Part shown: piece by piece, positions 1 to 8,728 of the stretch | Position numbering within the stretch: position 1 is the first letter of the stretch | Layout of the letters: every line of letters begins with the position of its first letter | NCBI RefSeq assembly: GCF_003144245.1 | Contig: NW_020289975.1 | Span: 1,011,496-1,075,495 of the forward strand | Source: Jaminaea rosea | Lineage: Eukaryota; Basidiomycota; Exobasidiomycetes; Microstromatales | DNA length: 64,000 nt | Direction: 5' to 3' | Program-made: the position numbers and the translations under genes | The notes under the pieces: generated by a model | Databases searched by the model: none | Told to the model about the DNA's origin: nothing | Seen by the model: the letters and a program-made list of their open reading frames with translations, nothing else

Positions 1-550
1 GTGAACAGCATTGGCAGAAAGTTGGTGGACCTCCTCGAGGTTGAGAAGGAGCCAGGCGTCTCTATGGACTTCTCTGCAGTCAATGCAGCCACGAGCGGCT
101 TCGCGAGGGGATCTGCAGGGAGGAGCGGGGCAGGAGGTTATTGGAGCTTTAGCAACCCGGGGAAGGGAGGGCCGGACGGTAGCGCGGCAGCATCCTCGTC
201 GGGAGGCACCGCTGCAGCTGGTAGGCCGGCTGCGAGGCCCACTGGCGGAAGCTTCTCTGGTGGCACGAGTGGTGGATTTGGACTCGGCGTGCCTATTGGG
301 AGGACGGGCGCTGGTGGCAGCAGGCGTTGATGACGCAGCAGCGATGCTGACTCACAACTGCTCCTTGTACAAACCACCATGGTCCATCCCCTTTACTCCC
401 CCGTCAATGAGTACGAATACGTCTCGCAGACATAGCCCTCAGGCTTCTCTCGCCACGAGGCAGCGAAGCATCACATGAAGTCTATTCAGCATGCGCGATG
501 ATCGCCAGGCGACGTGAGAGAGAGACAGAGCACTCGGCCGCCTCGTCTGC
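1..550. other. Window edge, no confident gene
   Basis: No complete gene is supported here. The minus strand has an ATG-initiated Pro/Ala-rich reading frame (about 380 down to 138), and the plus strand is open and Gly/Ser-rich over the same bases. Such mirrored low-complexity frames are typical of GC-rich DNA. A minus-strand exon could continue off the left edge, because a CAG acceptor-like site lies near 122, but nothing recognisable is encoded. Confidence 0.4.
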
Positions 551-1868
551 CTATGGCCCGCAGAAGATGGTCAAATCGGCGCCTCGCTCGTAGCTCGTGA
601 CACGCTCGTGAACGGTGACTTTGGAAGGGTCTTGGATGAAGAAAGCCTGACCAACGGTTAAATAGCTCTGGCGGTCAGCGTAATGCTGCATGATCTCTGC
701 GCTTCGCTAAACTCACCGCCAGCTTCCTATTAGGGTGGTCCACATGATCTCTCCCATCGAATACCTTCTCCCCTTCGCCAGCCGCAAAGCTCCACCTAGC
801 CCGGGATCCATCGCATCCCTGGATAGTTCCGTATGCGCCATCGTCCTTGATCTGATATACCGTAGCTCCCCCGTCAATTCGCTCGGAGGCCAGTCTCCCA
901 TCGCTGGCGTTGACAAGGCTGATAGATTGGCCAGTGATGAGGCACATGACTCCGTCGAGGGCGCAGGCTTCGCCCAGGGTGTGGCGGTGCTCGGTGCTGT
1001 TAGAGCTGGAGGGACCAAGGGAACCCGAGATTGACAGAGGGGCTTGAGGACCATCGAGTTCCTCAAGCCTTGGTCTGATGGTCGCCGTGGCTGCCTTGCG
1101 CACCGGCGGTGGGTACTGAGCAGCGACGCGAGCGCATTAGCAGCAAGGAGTCAGCGCGAGGTCGCCAGTAGAATATCACAGCCCACAGCTCGCGATCGTC
1201 TACTGACACAACCTAATACCAAATCTGCTCCCGGAACCTCAGAGCTCAGCGTCCCCTTGATTACCATCTTGGACGAATCCGTAAGGTAGAACGCTCGGAT
1301 TCTAGGCACAGATTGCAGCGTCAATCTCATATGCAACATCCTCCGCAAGCCTAACTCTCGCACTCGCCTATCATTTCTAGTCGTCTCGTTGTCTGTACCC
1401 TTGAAGGTGTTCAGCCCAGGATACGAAGTCCAAGTGACAGTGCTTCCAGAGCAACCACGCGCTTCCCCCGTGGCACCGCTTCTCTCTAGGACGTACCACC
1501 GGGAGTTGTTTGATGCGGGACCGCTGCGGTCTATTCCCTGGCCGGTGACGAAGATGGTGAGGCCTGCGCTGTAGGACACAAAGAGAAGGGCAAGAGGCAC
1601 TCGTCAGATGAGGATGGAGGAAAAGCTTTGCGACACCTGTCCCTACAGAATACAAGAAATACCTTCCTCGCCGCAGCGGTCCCCGAGGTTCTCGTCGGCT
1701 ATGCGTGCTGAGAGAAAAAGGCGGCGTAGGGACGAGAGTCAGCAAGGCGCTCTACAGTTCGAAACAAGGCAGCGAAGCCGGAAACGTACAGTCAATGGCT
1801 AGCCCAGCAACGCCTGAGACAGTCACTCCGGCTGCTAGGACGGACAGGATCAAGCTGAAAGGACGCAT
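551..1868 (-). CDS. Secreted protein with two tandem four-cysteine domains
   Basis: Proposed single gene with two copies of the domain also found at 2133-2794 and 58807-59592. Exon 1 (1790-1868) encodes a signal peptide beginning MRPFSLILSVLAAG; exon 2 (1647-1698) carries CGEEGISC; exon 3 starts at 1568 (LTIFVTGQGI, then GCSGS and FKGTD). The exon 3/exon 4 boundary, near 1300-1390, is unresolved because the sequence also reads through in frame. Domain 1 ends GADLVLGC at about 1208. A GTCAGT donor there and a CTCAG acceptor give an intron 1116-1207 that keeps frame into domain 2 (717-1115 and 551-646; intron 647-716), with CALDGVMC, GCDGS, VFDGRD and GADLTIFC. The alternative is two genes: domain 1 stopping at 1151 and domain 2 a copy without a signal peptide. 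Function is unknown; secretion is inferred from the leader. Confidence 0.6.
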
Positions 1869-2132
1869 CTCTTGACGTGCGTCTTGGCTTGGATGAGGAG
1901 ACTTGCGAGGCAGAATAGAGGAGAGAGGGATGGAGGCATCGACGGCTTCGAGGTCGGGGTAAGCAGAGCAGGCTGTGGAGCAAATGAACAGCCATCGCGG
2001 GCCGTTGGGTATAGGGTCAGCCACGCTCAATCTCAACAAAGGAGCGATGGGTGCTCAGAGCAAGGCAAAGAGGATCGCGGATTCATGGTAAGGTTCAAGA
2101 GCAACGAGGTACATGTCATCGCGCTTGTGCTG

Positions 2133-2794
2133 CTACTCGCAGTAGACAACGAGATCTTCGCCGCGTTTGTGGGTCGTAATGACGCCGTGTGTGGTCTGCG
2201 TGGGGTGCGCACGAGAGCTGGGTCAGCTTGAAAGCGTCGGAGTCTCGAGAGTGCTGGTGTAGAGAGACTCACGATCTGGGAGGAATCAGAGCCAAAGTAG
2301 CCCTGTGCGATGAACCGAGCCCAAGTCCGGGTCAGCATAAAGCGTGCGGTCACGCAGTACTCGCCGCAACGCACCGTCAACTGCGTGTTTTTGACCCCAT
2401 TCTGGTCGCGCCCGTCGAACATCTTCGGCCCGTCCCCTCCCACGAAGCTGAATAGAGCCTTAGAAGCGCCGCAAGCCAACGAGCCATTACCCCCGGTCTT
2501 GTCGAGCATGTAGAGCGTGGATCCCTGCGCCTGAACCTGCGAACCTGAGATCCCAAAAGCATCGGGGAACCAGATGCCCGTACCGGCGCGGATGCACATT
2601 TCTCCGTCCTCCATGCAGAGCACCTCGAGCGAGTCGGCGTTCGAGTCCTTGTCGTTGTCAGAGGAGGACCCGGGGCCGACTGGATCGACCGCGCGGGGCT
2701 GAATGCTGAGGGCGTCAGCGCCAGGCAGCGCTTCGTTGCTCAGGAGGGCGAGGAGGGCCAAGAGGCTGGAGAGCAGCAGGCAGGAAAGCGTCAT
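2133..2794 (-). CDS. Small secreted four-cysteine protein
   Basis: Three exons (2375-2794, 2273-2302, 2133-2195) give 170 residues. The start is the ATG at 2794, because the frame upstream has only a TTG. Residues 1 to about 30 form a hydrophobic leader (MTLSCLLLSSLLALLALLSN), so the protein is probably secreted. The mature part has CMEDGEMC, a later ACG, FDGRD, GYFGSDSSQI and a terminal VVYCE. Both introns have good donors (GTGCGT, GTGAGT), a CTGAC branch site and CAG acceptors, and the exon breaks before GYF and before TTHG match those of the copy at 58807. It lies directly upstream of the two-domain relative in the same orientation, suggesting tandem duplication. I do not recognise the family; an effector or cell-wall role is only a guess. 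Confidence 0.75.
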
Positions 2795-3159
2795 GGTCTG
2801 GTGAGGTGTTTGGTAGATGGGTGTCAAATGAAGAGTTACGACGAGCTATCAGCCACCTCTACTTATAGGCAGCGCGGCTGGAGGCGGTGCCCTTGAATCG
2901 GCGCTTCTACAGCCCCTTCAGTACCGCTGGGTCGGGGGTTGTGACCAGAGGCCCGAAGAGTCAAGTTCGTTAGTCGGCGCCACCCCGTCGTGATCAGTGA
3001 TGGGCTTGCACTGCGCCACCTTCGGCAAGAAGCTACCGCTCATCACGTACCGGAGATGACTGACATTGATCGAGGATGAGATCAAGATTCGTTCAATGTT
3101 GGAAACCGAACGATGGGCTGCTTCGCTGGGCAGGTATACATGCCTCTTGGGTCCCCTCA
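2795..3159. other. Intergenic, promoter of secreted gene
   Basis: Lies between the start of the secreted protein gene (minus) and the stop of the Rpr2-like gene (minus), so it should hold the promoter of the former. No gene or repeat seen. Confidence 0.5.
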
Positions 3160-4290
3160 TCACGACAAGCCGGCAAGAAAGTCAGCCAGCCCACCTCCGC
3201 CTCCTCCCGTCGCGCCACCCTGTCTACTACCGTCCGCCTTGGGCTGTCCCTTCTTCTTGTCGCGAGCGGTCCCGCTTCCCTTGTCTTTTGAGAGCATAGC
3301 ACGCAACGCCGCCTTGTGGTCGTGACGCTTCTCGTGGCGATCCGTGCCGGGGGCGCTGCCAGCTGTGGCGCCTCTGAGAAGGGGTTTGGATGGAGATGTC
3401 GGCGCCGAAAGCTGCTGAGCTTGCCTCACGGGCTGGACATCTTTGTTCGTCTGTTTCGCTGTTGAGGAGAGGGACGTAGGCTTGGCCACGTATTCGCTGC
3501 GTGATGATGAGGCTCTGTCAGAGGTAGAAGGAGCAGGCGGAGACGGAGCAGCCGTGGCGAGCTCTCTGCTCGCCTCCTTCCCCTTCGCATTGGCTGAGGC
3601 AGATGTCATGGATGCCGATCGTGATGCTCCGCGAGGTGGCTTTGGCTCCATGATTGTTGCCATCAGCGGCTGCGAACCATGGCTTTTCGCACCTGTCCTT
3701 CGCTTACGCGCCGAGGCGAAGGCAGCCTTGCTGCTCTTCATGACCTTCTCGTCCTCATCGTGCAAGCCTACGGCAGCAAAGCCTCCGTTTCGCATCCTGC
3801 CTTGACCACCATGACCTTTGCAGCAAACGAGACAATCGAAATCACGCCGCCTCTTGCCGCGTGTCGAAGCCGTTGTGATACCAGGTAGCGCTATGCTCCC
3901 ACACCCTTGGCAGAGGACATTGTGCAACCTCCAATGTGCTGGTAGGTGGTCGAGTGCGCTGCAGATGCTTGCAGTGGCCGCTACAGTAGAGTCGCTCTTC
4001 CTACCGTCGCCTTCAAGCCACAACGACCTTCTCGCACCGCAGCCGCCCCCACCTGCGAGGCGTCGTCGCTTACCCGTGGCCCCTTCTGCAATCTCGCTGG
4101 TCGTCGTCTGGTCGAGCACAGCTTGTAAGAACTTGCGGGCTTGTGTAGCCCCAAGTAAAGGCAGAGGCTGTGACGACGATGAGGCCGATTGATCTCGATG
4201 ACCACGAGTTGCGTCGTTTCCCACGGCCAAGACAAAGGCGGCGTGGAGCAAGTAGAGCGTCGCGTCTTGGGTGGCTGAGCGGGCGTCCAT
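3160..4290 (-). CDS. Rpr2/Snm1-type RNase P/MRP zinc-ribbon protein
   Basis: Uninterrupted 376-residue frame from ATG 4290. An N-terminal helix (DATLYLLHAAFVLA) is followed at about residues 127-160 by LCQGCGSIALPG and then FDCLVCC: two CxxC knuckles separated by a basic stretch (RGKRRRDFD). This is the layout of the Rpr2/Rpp21/Snm1 family, small subunits of RNase P and RNase MRP that fold around one zinc ion in the nucleus or nucleolus. The remaining 200 residues are Ser/Ala/Lys-rich and probably disordered, ending FLAGLS, so the protein is about twice the usual length. It faces the GNAT-Mss4 gene across a 776-bp divergent intergenic region. The assignment rests on the Cys pattern and the LPG turn; another zinc-ribbon protein is possible. 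Confidence 0.6.
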   Translation of the reverse strand: MDARSATQDATLYLLHAAFVLAVGNDATRGHRDQSASSSSQPLPLLGATQARKFLQAVLDQTTTSEIAEGATGKRRRLAGGGGCGARRSLWLEGDGRKSDSTVAATASICSALDHLPAHWRLHNVLCQGCGSIALPGITTASTRGKRRRDFDCLVCCKGHGGQGRMRNGGFAAVGLHDEDEKVMKSSKAAFASARKRRTGAKSHGSQPLMATIMEPKPPRGASRSASMTSASANAKGKEASRELATAAPSPPAPSTSDRASSSRSEYVAKPTSLSSTAKQTNKDVQPVRQAQQLSAPTSPSKPLLRGATAGSAPGTDRHEKRHDHKAALRAMLSKDKGSGTARDKKKGQPKADGSRQGGATGGGGGGLADFLAGLS

Positions 4291-5066
4291 GACGACGAAT
4301 CCTGTCGCTCTTGGAGCTGGCTAAGAGTGCCTTCGAAGAGGCGTCGTCGATGGTCCCGTGACGACCCCAATCCGTCTTGTGGGAGCCTAATAATCAAGGT
4401 CCGAGTTGCTGTGCAGCCGGCTGCTTTCTTCAGGCTTGGCAGGCTAAGGTGTCGGGATGAATTGATTCTGGCTAGCCGCGCCCACCGGTGCGATGTCGTC
4501 GTCGCCTTCTCTCGCTCGCTCGCTCGCTCGCTCGCTCAAGTCGTCGAGTCGAGCCCAAAACCAAAGCTGGGGGTCTGGATCTGATCTGAGGGGAGCAAAG
4601 AGGGCAGGCGCAGGGCACGGAGCGGTCGAGACATGCCGCCCTGCCGTTTTGGCGCCGCCGCCGCCGCCCTGAATCTCTCTCTTGAATGGGCCAGCTGCCC
4701 GCGAGTCGCCCTGCCTGTCCTGCGCCGCTGCTCACACTCCCGCGCTCCACCTGCGACGGCTTGCTCGCTCCTGTCGTACGAAGAGAGACAGAACAGAGTG
4801 GGCTAGTGACGATTGCCGAATAGCAGCGCACATTGGCAATCGACGGTCAGTTACTTACGACCCTCGTTGACGTCGTTGGTTGTCGGTACTCGTCGTCGTC
4901 ATTGTCGCTCGTCGCTCGACGTCTCGATCGCATCTTCCCCCCTCGTCATTTTGCTCCATCTTGCAAGCGCAAATCGGCCCATTGGATCGATCCTCCTCCT
5001 CGTATCTCTGCACTTCACTCGTCTCCATCATCTTTGGATATCCGTATCTGGTCGCAATCGCCCGCG
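4291..5066. other. Divergent intergenic region
   Basis: Separates the minus-strand Rpr2-like gene from the plus-strand GNAT-Mss4 gene and should carry both promoters. It contains a CTCG tetranucleotide repeat at 4511-4537. The downstream gene's frame is open back to 4833, but the first ATG with a plausible protein start is 5067. Confidence 0.5.
4511..4537. repeat. CTCG tetranucleotide microsatellite
   Basis: Nearly seven perfect CTCG units in the divergent promoter region between the Rpr2-like and GNAT-Mss4 genes. Confidence 0.95.
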
Positions 5067-7763
5067 ATGAATCCGCTGCCCTTCTTCCCCCCGCCAGCGA
5101 GGGCCTTTTCGCAGAACATCTCAACCTCGCCACCTTCCAGAGACAATGGCAAGAGTGGCCGCAACCGCGCAGGCTCGTCCTTTGGTTTCAGCGGGGGCGC
5201 CAGCCTTCGTCATACACTCTCCCTCACGGGCAACAGAGATCGTCAGGGTCACCCCACGCGAGATCCGAGAAATCGAGTCGTGAGCACGGGCAGCAACGGC
5301 GGTAGCGGTAGCTCGAGTCCTGATGGTGGGAGCAGCAGACCGGGTACGCCTGGCGATCGACCTACGATGACGCGCGTGGCGACAAGCTTTGCAGCTCCTT
5401 CGAGCAACCTTGCGAATGCTGCTGCGTCCGCTTCAGCCTCAACATCAGCATCCATTTCGCCAGTACCCTCGTCGTCATCATCTTCTGCATCCGGCACAGC
5501 TTCGCCCGCTCATGCTAGCAAGGCAGCGGCCGCGACAGGCTCGGGAGCAGCTTCTCCTGTAACGGCAGCGGCGCCCTCTTCACCCGTGCCATCAGCCTCA
5601 GCCTCTTCGTCGACGACACGCAAAGCGCCCTCACGATCGACAACGATGCCACTATCTGGTCCGTCGGGTCGCACTGGTACCAATCTCCCCAAGGGCTTGA
5701 CCTTTGACTGGGTTAGACCATCTGAAGTAGCTCAGTGTCACGTCATCGAACGCGCTTCCTTCATTCCAGATGATCGCGCGAGCAAGGACAGAATGCAGTT
5801 GCGCCAAAAGTTGGCCCCTCACCTCTTCCTTGGCGCCTACATTCCTGTGCCTCCTCCAAAGGTCGCTGGTCCCCTTTCCGTGGGCCATCAATCGACGCCT
5901 CGCAGAATCATCGGTTACATCAATGCAACGGCAGCTGCATCCATGTCAGCTCGCGCCCTCTCAGAGCATCTTGTCTCCAACGAAGAAGAAGGCATCGAGG
6001 CATGGATGGTCTGCCTCCATGCAATCGTCGTCGACGAGCCCTTCCGCCGGAAAGGGCTAGGTCTGCGCCTTCTCGAAGAATTCATGATGCGTCTACGCCG
6101 AGCAGAAGAGGGGCGTGGCGAGGTCAAGAAGGGAGACTTGGAGAAGGCCAAAGGGTACGAATGTGTGGGTCTCATATGCCATGAAGAGACTCTACCTTTC
6201 TTCCTCAAGGCTGGCTTCAAGATTCGAGGGCCGAGTCACATTCGAGCAGGGAGCGGCGACTGGATCGAGTTACGACGTTACATCCAGCATGCTCACCAGC
6301 AGCAAGCAGATGAGAAGCAGAGAGTCCAGGAAAAAGAGGCGGAGGAGCAACGAACCAAGAGGGCAGCTTCCATGGCATCATCCTACTCGTCGACTTCCTC
6401 GTCCAACAACAGTAGAGTGGTGTCACAGCCAGAGAAGAGAAAGACGTCCCTCCACGTCTTGACGGAGGGGGATGGCGCGGGCTACCCAGGCATGACGGCC
6501 TCTCCAACGTCGGAGAGCGACACGAGTGCCTCTGTTATCGTCGAGAAAGCTACCCCCAAGGCAACGGAACCCGCCAACGACGGCGCAGGCAACGGGAAAG
6601 GTGCCGGTCTCGCAGGCTTCACTCAAGCCGACCTCCTGGCGGCCCTCTCCGCCTCCACCCCCTCTTACAAGCCCGGTACCAATCCTAGCCAGCCCTTCTC
6701 CTCCATTTTGGGTCAGACGTTAGCGGGCAAGACGTTCGTCGAGGACGCCTTCCTCGCTCTTGAGGCGCGCATGGTGAAGAAAGCAGCAGAGGGTGGAGAC
6801 GGCGGTGAAGAGGGAGGAACGAACCTGGCGGAAATCTGGTGCCCGAGGGAGGAGTGCGGATGCAAGCTGGTCGCAAAGGGGATGGCCATGTGGGAGCTTG
6901 CAGAGAGTGGTCCACTCTCGCAGCCTGACGTCGGGTTGCCCCAGTCGTCCAGCTTGCCACCCACTCCTCAGCCCCCGCCTGCTCCGGCGAGCCATATCCG
7001 AGCGCTCAAGGAGAGGAGGGACGGGGTCAGGAGCACTCTTCCCGGAGCACCGCCTAGCGCTGAGTGTCTGACGCCTATCCGACCCTTCTGGAGCGTGGTG
7101 AGCGCAATGAGCTTTGACAACATTGCCTTTAGCAAAGACGCCGAGTGGCGAATGCCCACAAGTAGCGGCGGAGGCGATGCAGCGGGGAGCGCTGGCGAGG
7201 ATGAGACCACAGAGACTGTTGCGAGCGGGGCGACGACGCCCGCGGCTGCCCCTGCGAGGAGAAGGGTCGTTCCCCCCATCCGCCGCTCAACATTCCTCAG
7301 CGGCGGCGGTGGTGACAAGAGCGGCAGCAAGGGCAGCAACTCCAAGCGACCAACATCTCCACCAGAGCGGCCCTCTTCTCCGCCTGGACGAAAGGGCACA
7401 GCGCCCTTTGGCCGAGGCGGGGCTGGCTCCGGTCTTCCCATCAGCAGCGGCAGCCCCACAAGCCCACAGCGCGACACAGCCTCCTCAACCTCCCCTACCA
7501 CAGCGAGCGGCATTGATCCAACGTCCGCTCCCGCCGCTTCGACTGGTCCCGCCTTGACAGTCAAGTACCTGCTCTGCCCTAATTGCGATGTGGGGCCGCT
7601 GGGTTATACCATCGTGCCTGAGTCGCTCAAGGCGGGCAAGATGGGATTGCAGGTTGGCGAAGGAATCAATAGCGCTAAGAGCGCTGAAAATGTCGAGAAG
7701 CCTAGGGAGATCCAAATCTTCTTGCTGGCGGCAGAGAGGGTCAGGTATCGTTACGTCAAGTAG
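5067..7763 (+). CDS. GNAT acetyltransferase fused to Mss4 domain
   Basis: Intronless frame of 898 residues from ATG 5067 (MNPLPFFPPPARAF). The long in-frame extension back to 4833 reads like untranslated DNA. Residues 1-205 are Ser/Ala-rich. Residues about 210-400 form an AANAT-like GNAT fold: FDWVRPSEVAQCHVIERASF, then HAIVVDEPFRRKGLGLRLL (acetyl-CoA loop, R-x-x-G-x-G type), then FFLKAGF. Residues about 590-890 look like a split Mss4/Dss4 domain: CPREECGCKL, the FW..(10)..N.AFS segment, and LLCPNCDVGPLGY with a final AERVRYRY. About 140 low-complexity residues are inserted between the latter two parts. Mss4 proteins bind exocytic Rab GTPases and stabilise nucleotide-free forms; AANAT-type GNATs acetylate arylalkylamines or polyamines. 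Which activity survives in the fusion is unknown. Confidence 0.8.
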   Translation: MNPLPFFPPPARAFSQNISTSPPSRDNGKSGRNRAGSSFGFSGGASLRHTLSLTGNRDRQGHPTRDPRNRVVSTGSNGGSGSSSPDGGSSRPGTPGDRPTMTRVATSFAAPSSNLANAAASASASTSASISPVPSSSSSSASGTASPAHASKAAAATGSGAASPVTAAAPSSPVPSASASSSTTRKAPSRSTTMPLSGPSGRTGTNLPKGLTFDWVRPSEVAQCHVIERASFIPDDRASKDRMQLRQKLAPHLFLGAYIPVPPPKVAGPLSVGHQSTPRRIIGYINATAAASMSARALSEHLVSNEEEGIEAWMVCLHAIVVDEPFRRKGLGLRLLEEFMMRLRRAEEGRGEVKKGDLEKAKGYECVGLICHEETLPFFLKAGFKIRGPSHIRAGSGDWIELRRYIQHAHQQQADEKQRVQEKEAEEQRTKRAASMASSYSSTSSSNNSRVVSQPEKRKTSLHVLTEGDGAGYPGMTASPTSESDTSASVIVEKATPKATEPANDGAGNGKGAGLAGFTQADLLAALSASTPSYKPGTNPSQPFSSILGQTLAGKTFVEDAFLALEARMVKKAAEGGDGGEEGGTNLAEIWCPREECGCKLVAKGMAMWELAESGPLSQPDVGLPQSSSLPPTPQPPPAPASHIRALKERRDGVRSTLPGAPPSAECLTPIRPFWSVVSAMSFDNIAFSKDAEWRMPTSSGGGDAAGSAGEDETTETVASGATTPAAAPARRRVVPPIRRSTFLSGGGGDKSGSKGSNSKRPTSPPERPSSPPGRKGTAPFGRGGAGSGLPISSGSPTSPQRDTASSTSPTTASGIDPTSAPAASTGPALTVKYLLCPNCDVGPLGYTIVPESLKAGKMGLQVGEGINSAKSAENVEKPREIQIFLLAAERVRYRYVK

Positions 7764-8728
7764 GCGATCTCTCTTCGCGTCATTCTGCCGTCCTTCTTTC
7801 TATCTCGTCCATCGGACTTTCCTTTCCTGGCGCCCCGTACGTACGCTTCGCCTCTTCGTGTACTTGTGCTCGCCCTTGTTGCAATTGAAGCTATCGACAA
7901 TGACTTGGCGCTCTCAGCACTTGCGCAGGGATCGGTGGCTACTCTGCAACGTCATCTCATTGCAGCCGCCCTCTGAGGAGCCAAGAGATCGGAACAAGAA
8001 GCAGACGAGGAGAGGTCGGAGCCACAGCAGCAAGACGGAAAACGACGACTCACCGGGACGGAGATTCGTACCGTGCTCTGCATGTAGCGTTGAACGGCCG
8101 ACCAGAGCTGGTCGACGCGCATTTTGGGGCTAGGTTGCAATGGGACGCGAGGGGAGGTAGCGCTAGCGTGGACATGAGGGAAGGCAGGCAAATAGTCTCG
8201 CGAGTATTCCCGGACCTTTAAGCTGGCCGCAATAGTCAGTCGTCTATCGCTCAATCTCCCCCTGCAGCGCGACAAGGGTCTACCCTGCCTTGATGCCCGC
8301 GTGTCTGCGGCGTACTTGAGCAGCTGACGGGGACGAGCAGGAGAAGGAGCGACAGTCAAGATAGTAGAGCACGCTGGTGCGCGAGGTCAGGTCAGTCTTA
8401 CTCTGCGAGCTACTCTCGCATCGAGGTCAGCAGAGTGATTTGTTAGCACGAGAAGCGTAAACAGTAGGGGATGGTCAGAAAGACGATACAGGGGTGGATG
8501 CCAGGGGCGGTTAGAGGAAAGAAAGTGAGTTGAGCCCACTCAGGTAGGCACGTCGTGCTCTTTTGAATGCTCGCTCCGGGCTAGCCAAGGGGAAGGTGCT
8601 AGTGAGGCCTGTCTTGCGCCGACCTCTACGCAAGGACAGCGTAGTCAGCCTTGAGAAGAGGGTAGTAGCAAGATAGGGGCGGGTCAGAGGAGCTCGTATC
8701 GCTCGTGATGCAGCCAGAGTCTCGGTGT
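7764..8728. other. Intergenic between convergent genes
   Basis: Lies between the 3' ends of the GNAT-Mss4 gene (+) and the BBP gene (-). The minus strand has splice-like signals and coherent peptides (for example VREYSRDYLPAF near 8190-8220 and MRVDQLWSAVQRYMQST from an ATG at 8122). A small multi-exon gene is conceivable, but I could not close a model and recognise no family. Confidence 0.4.
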
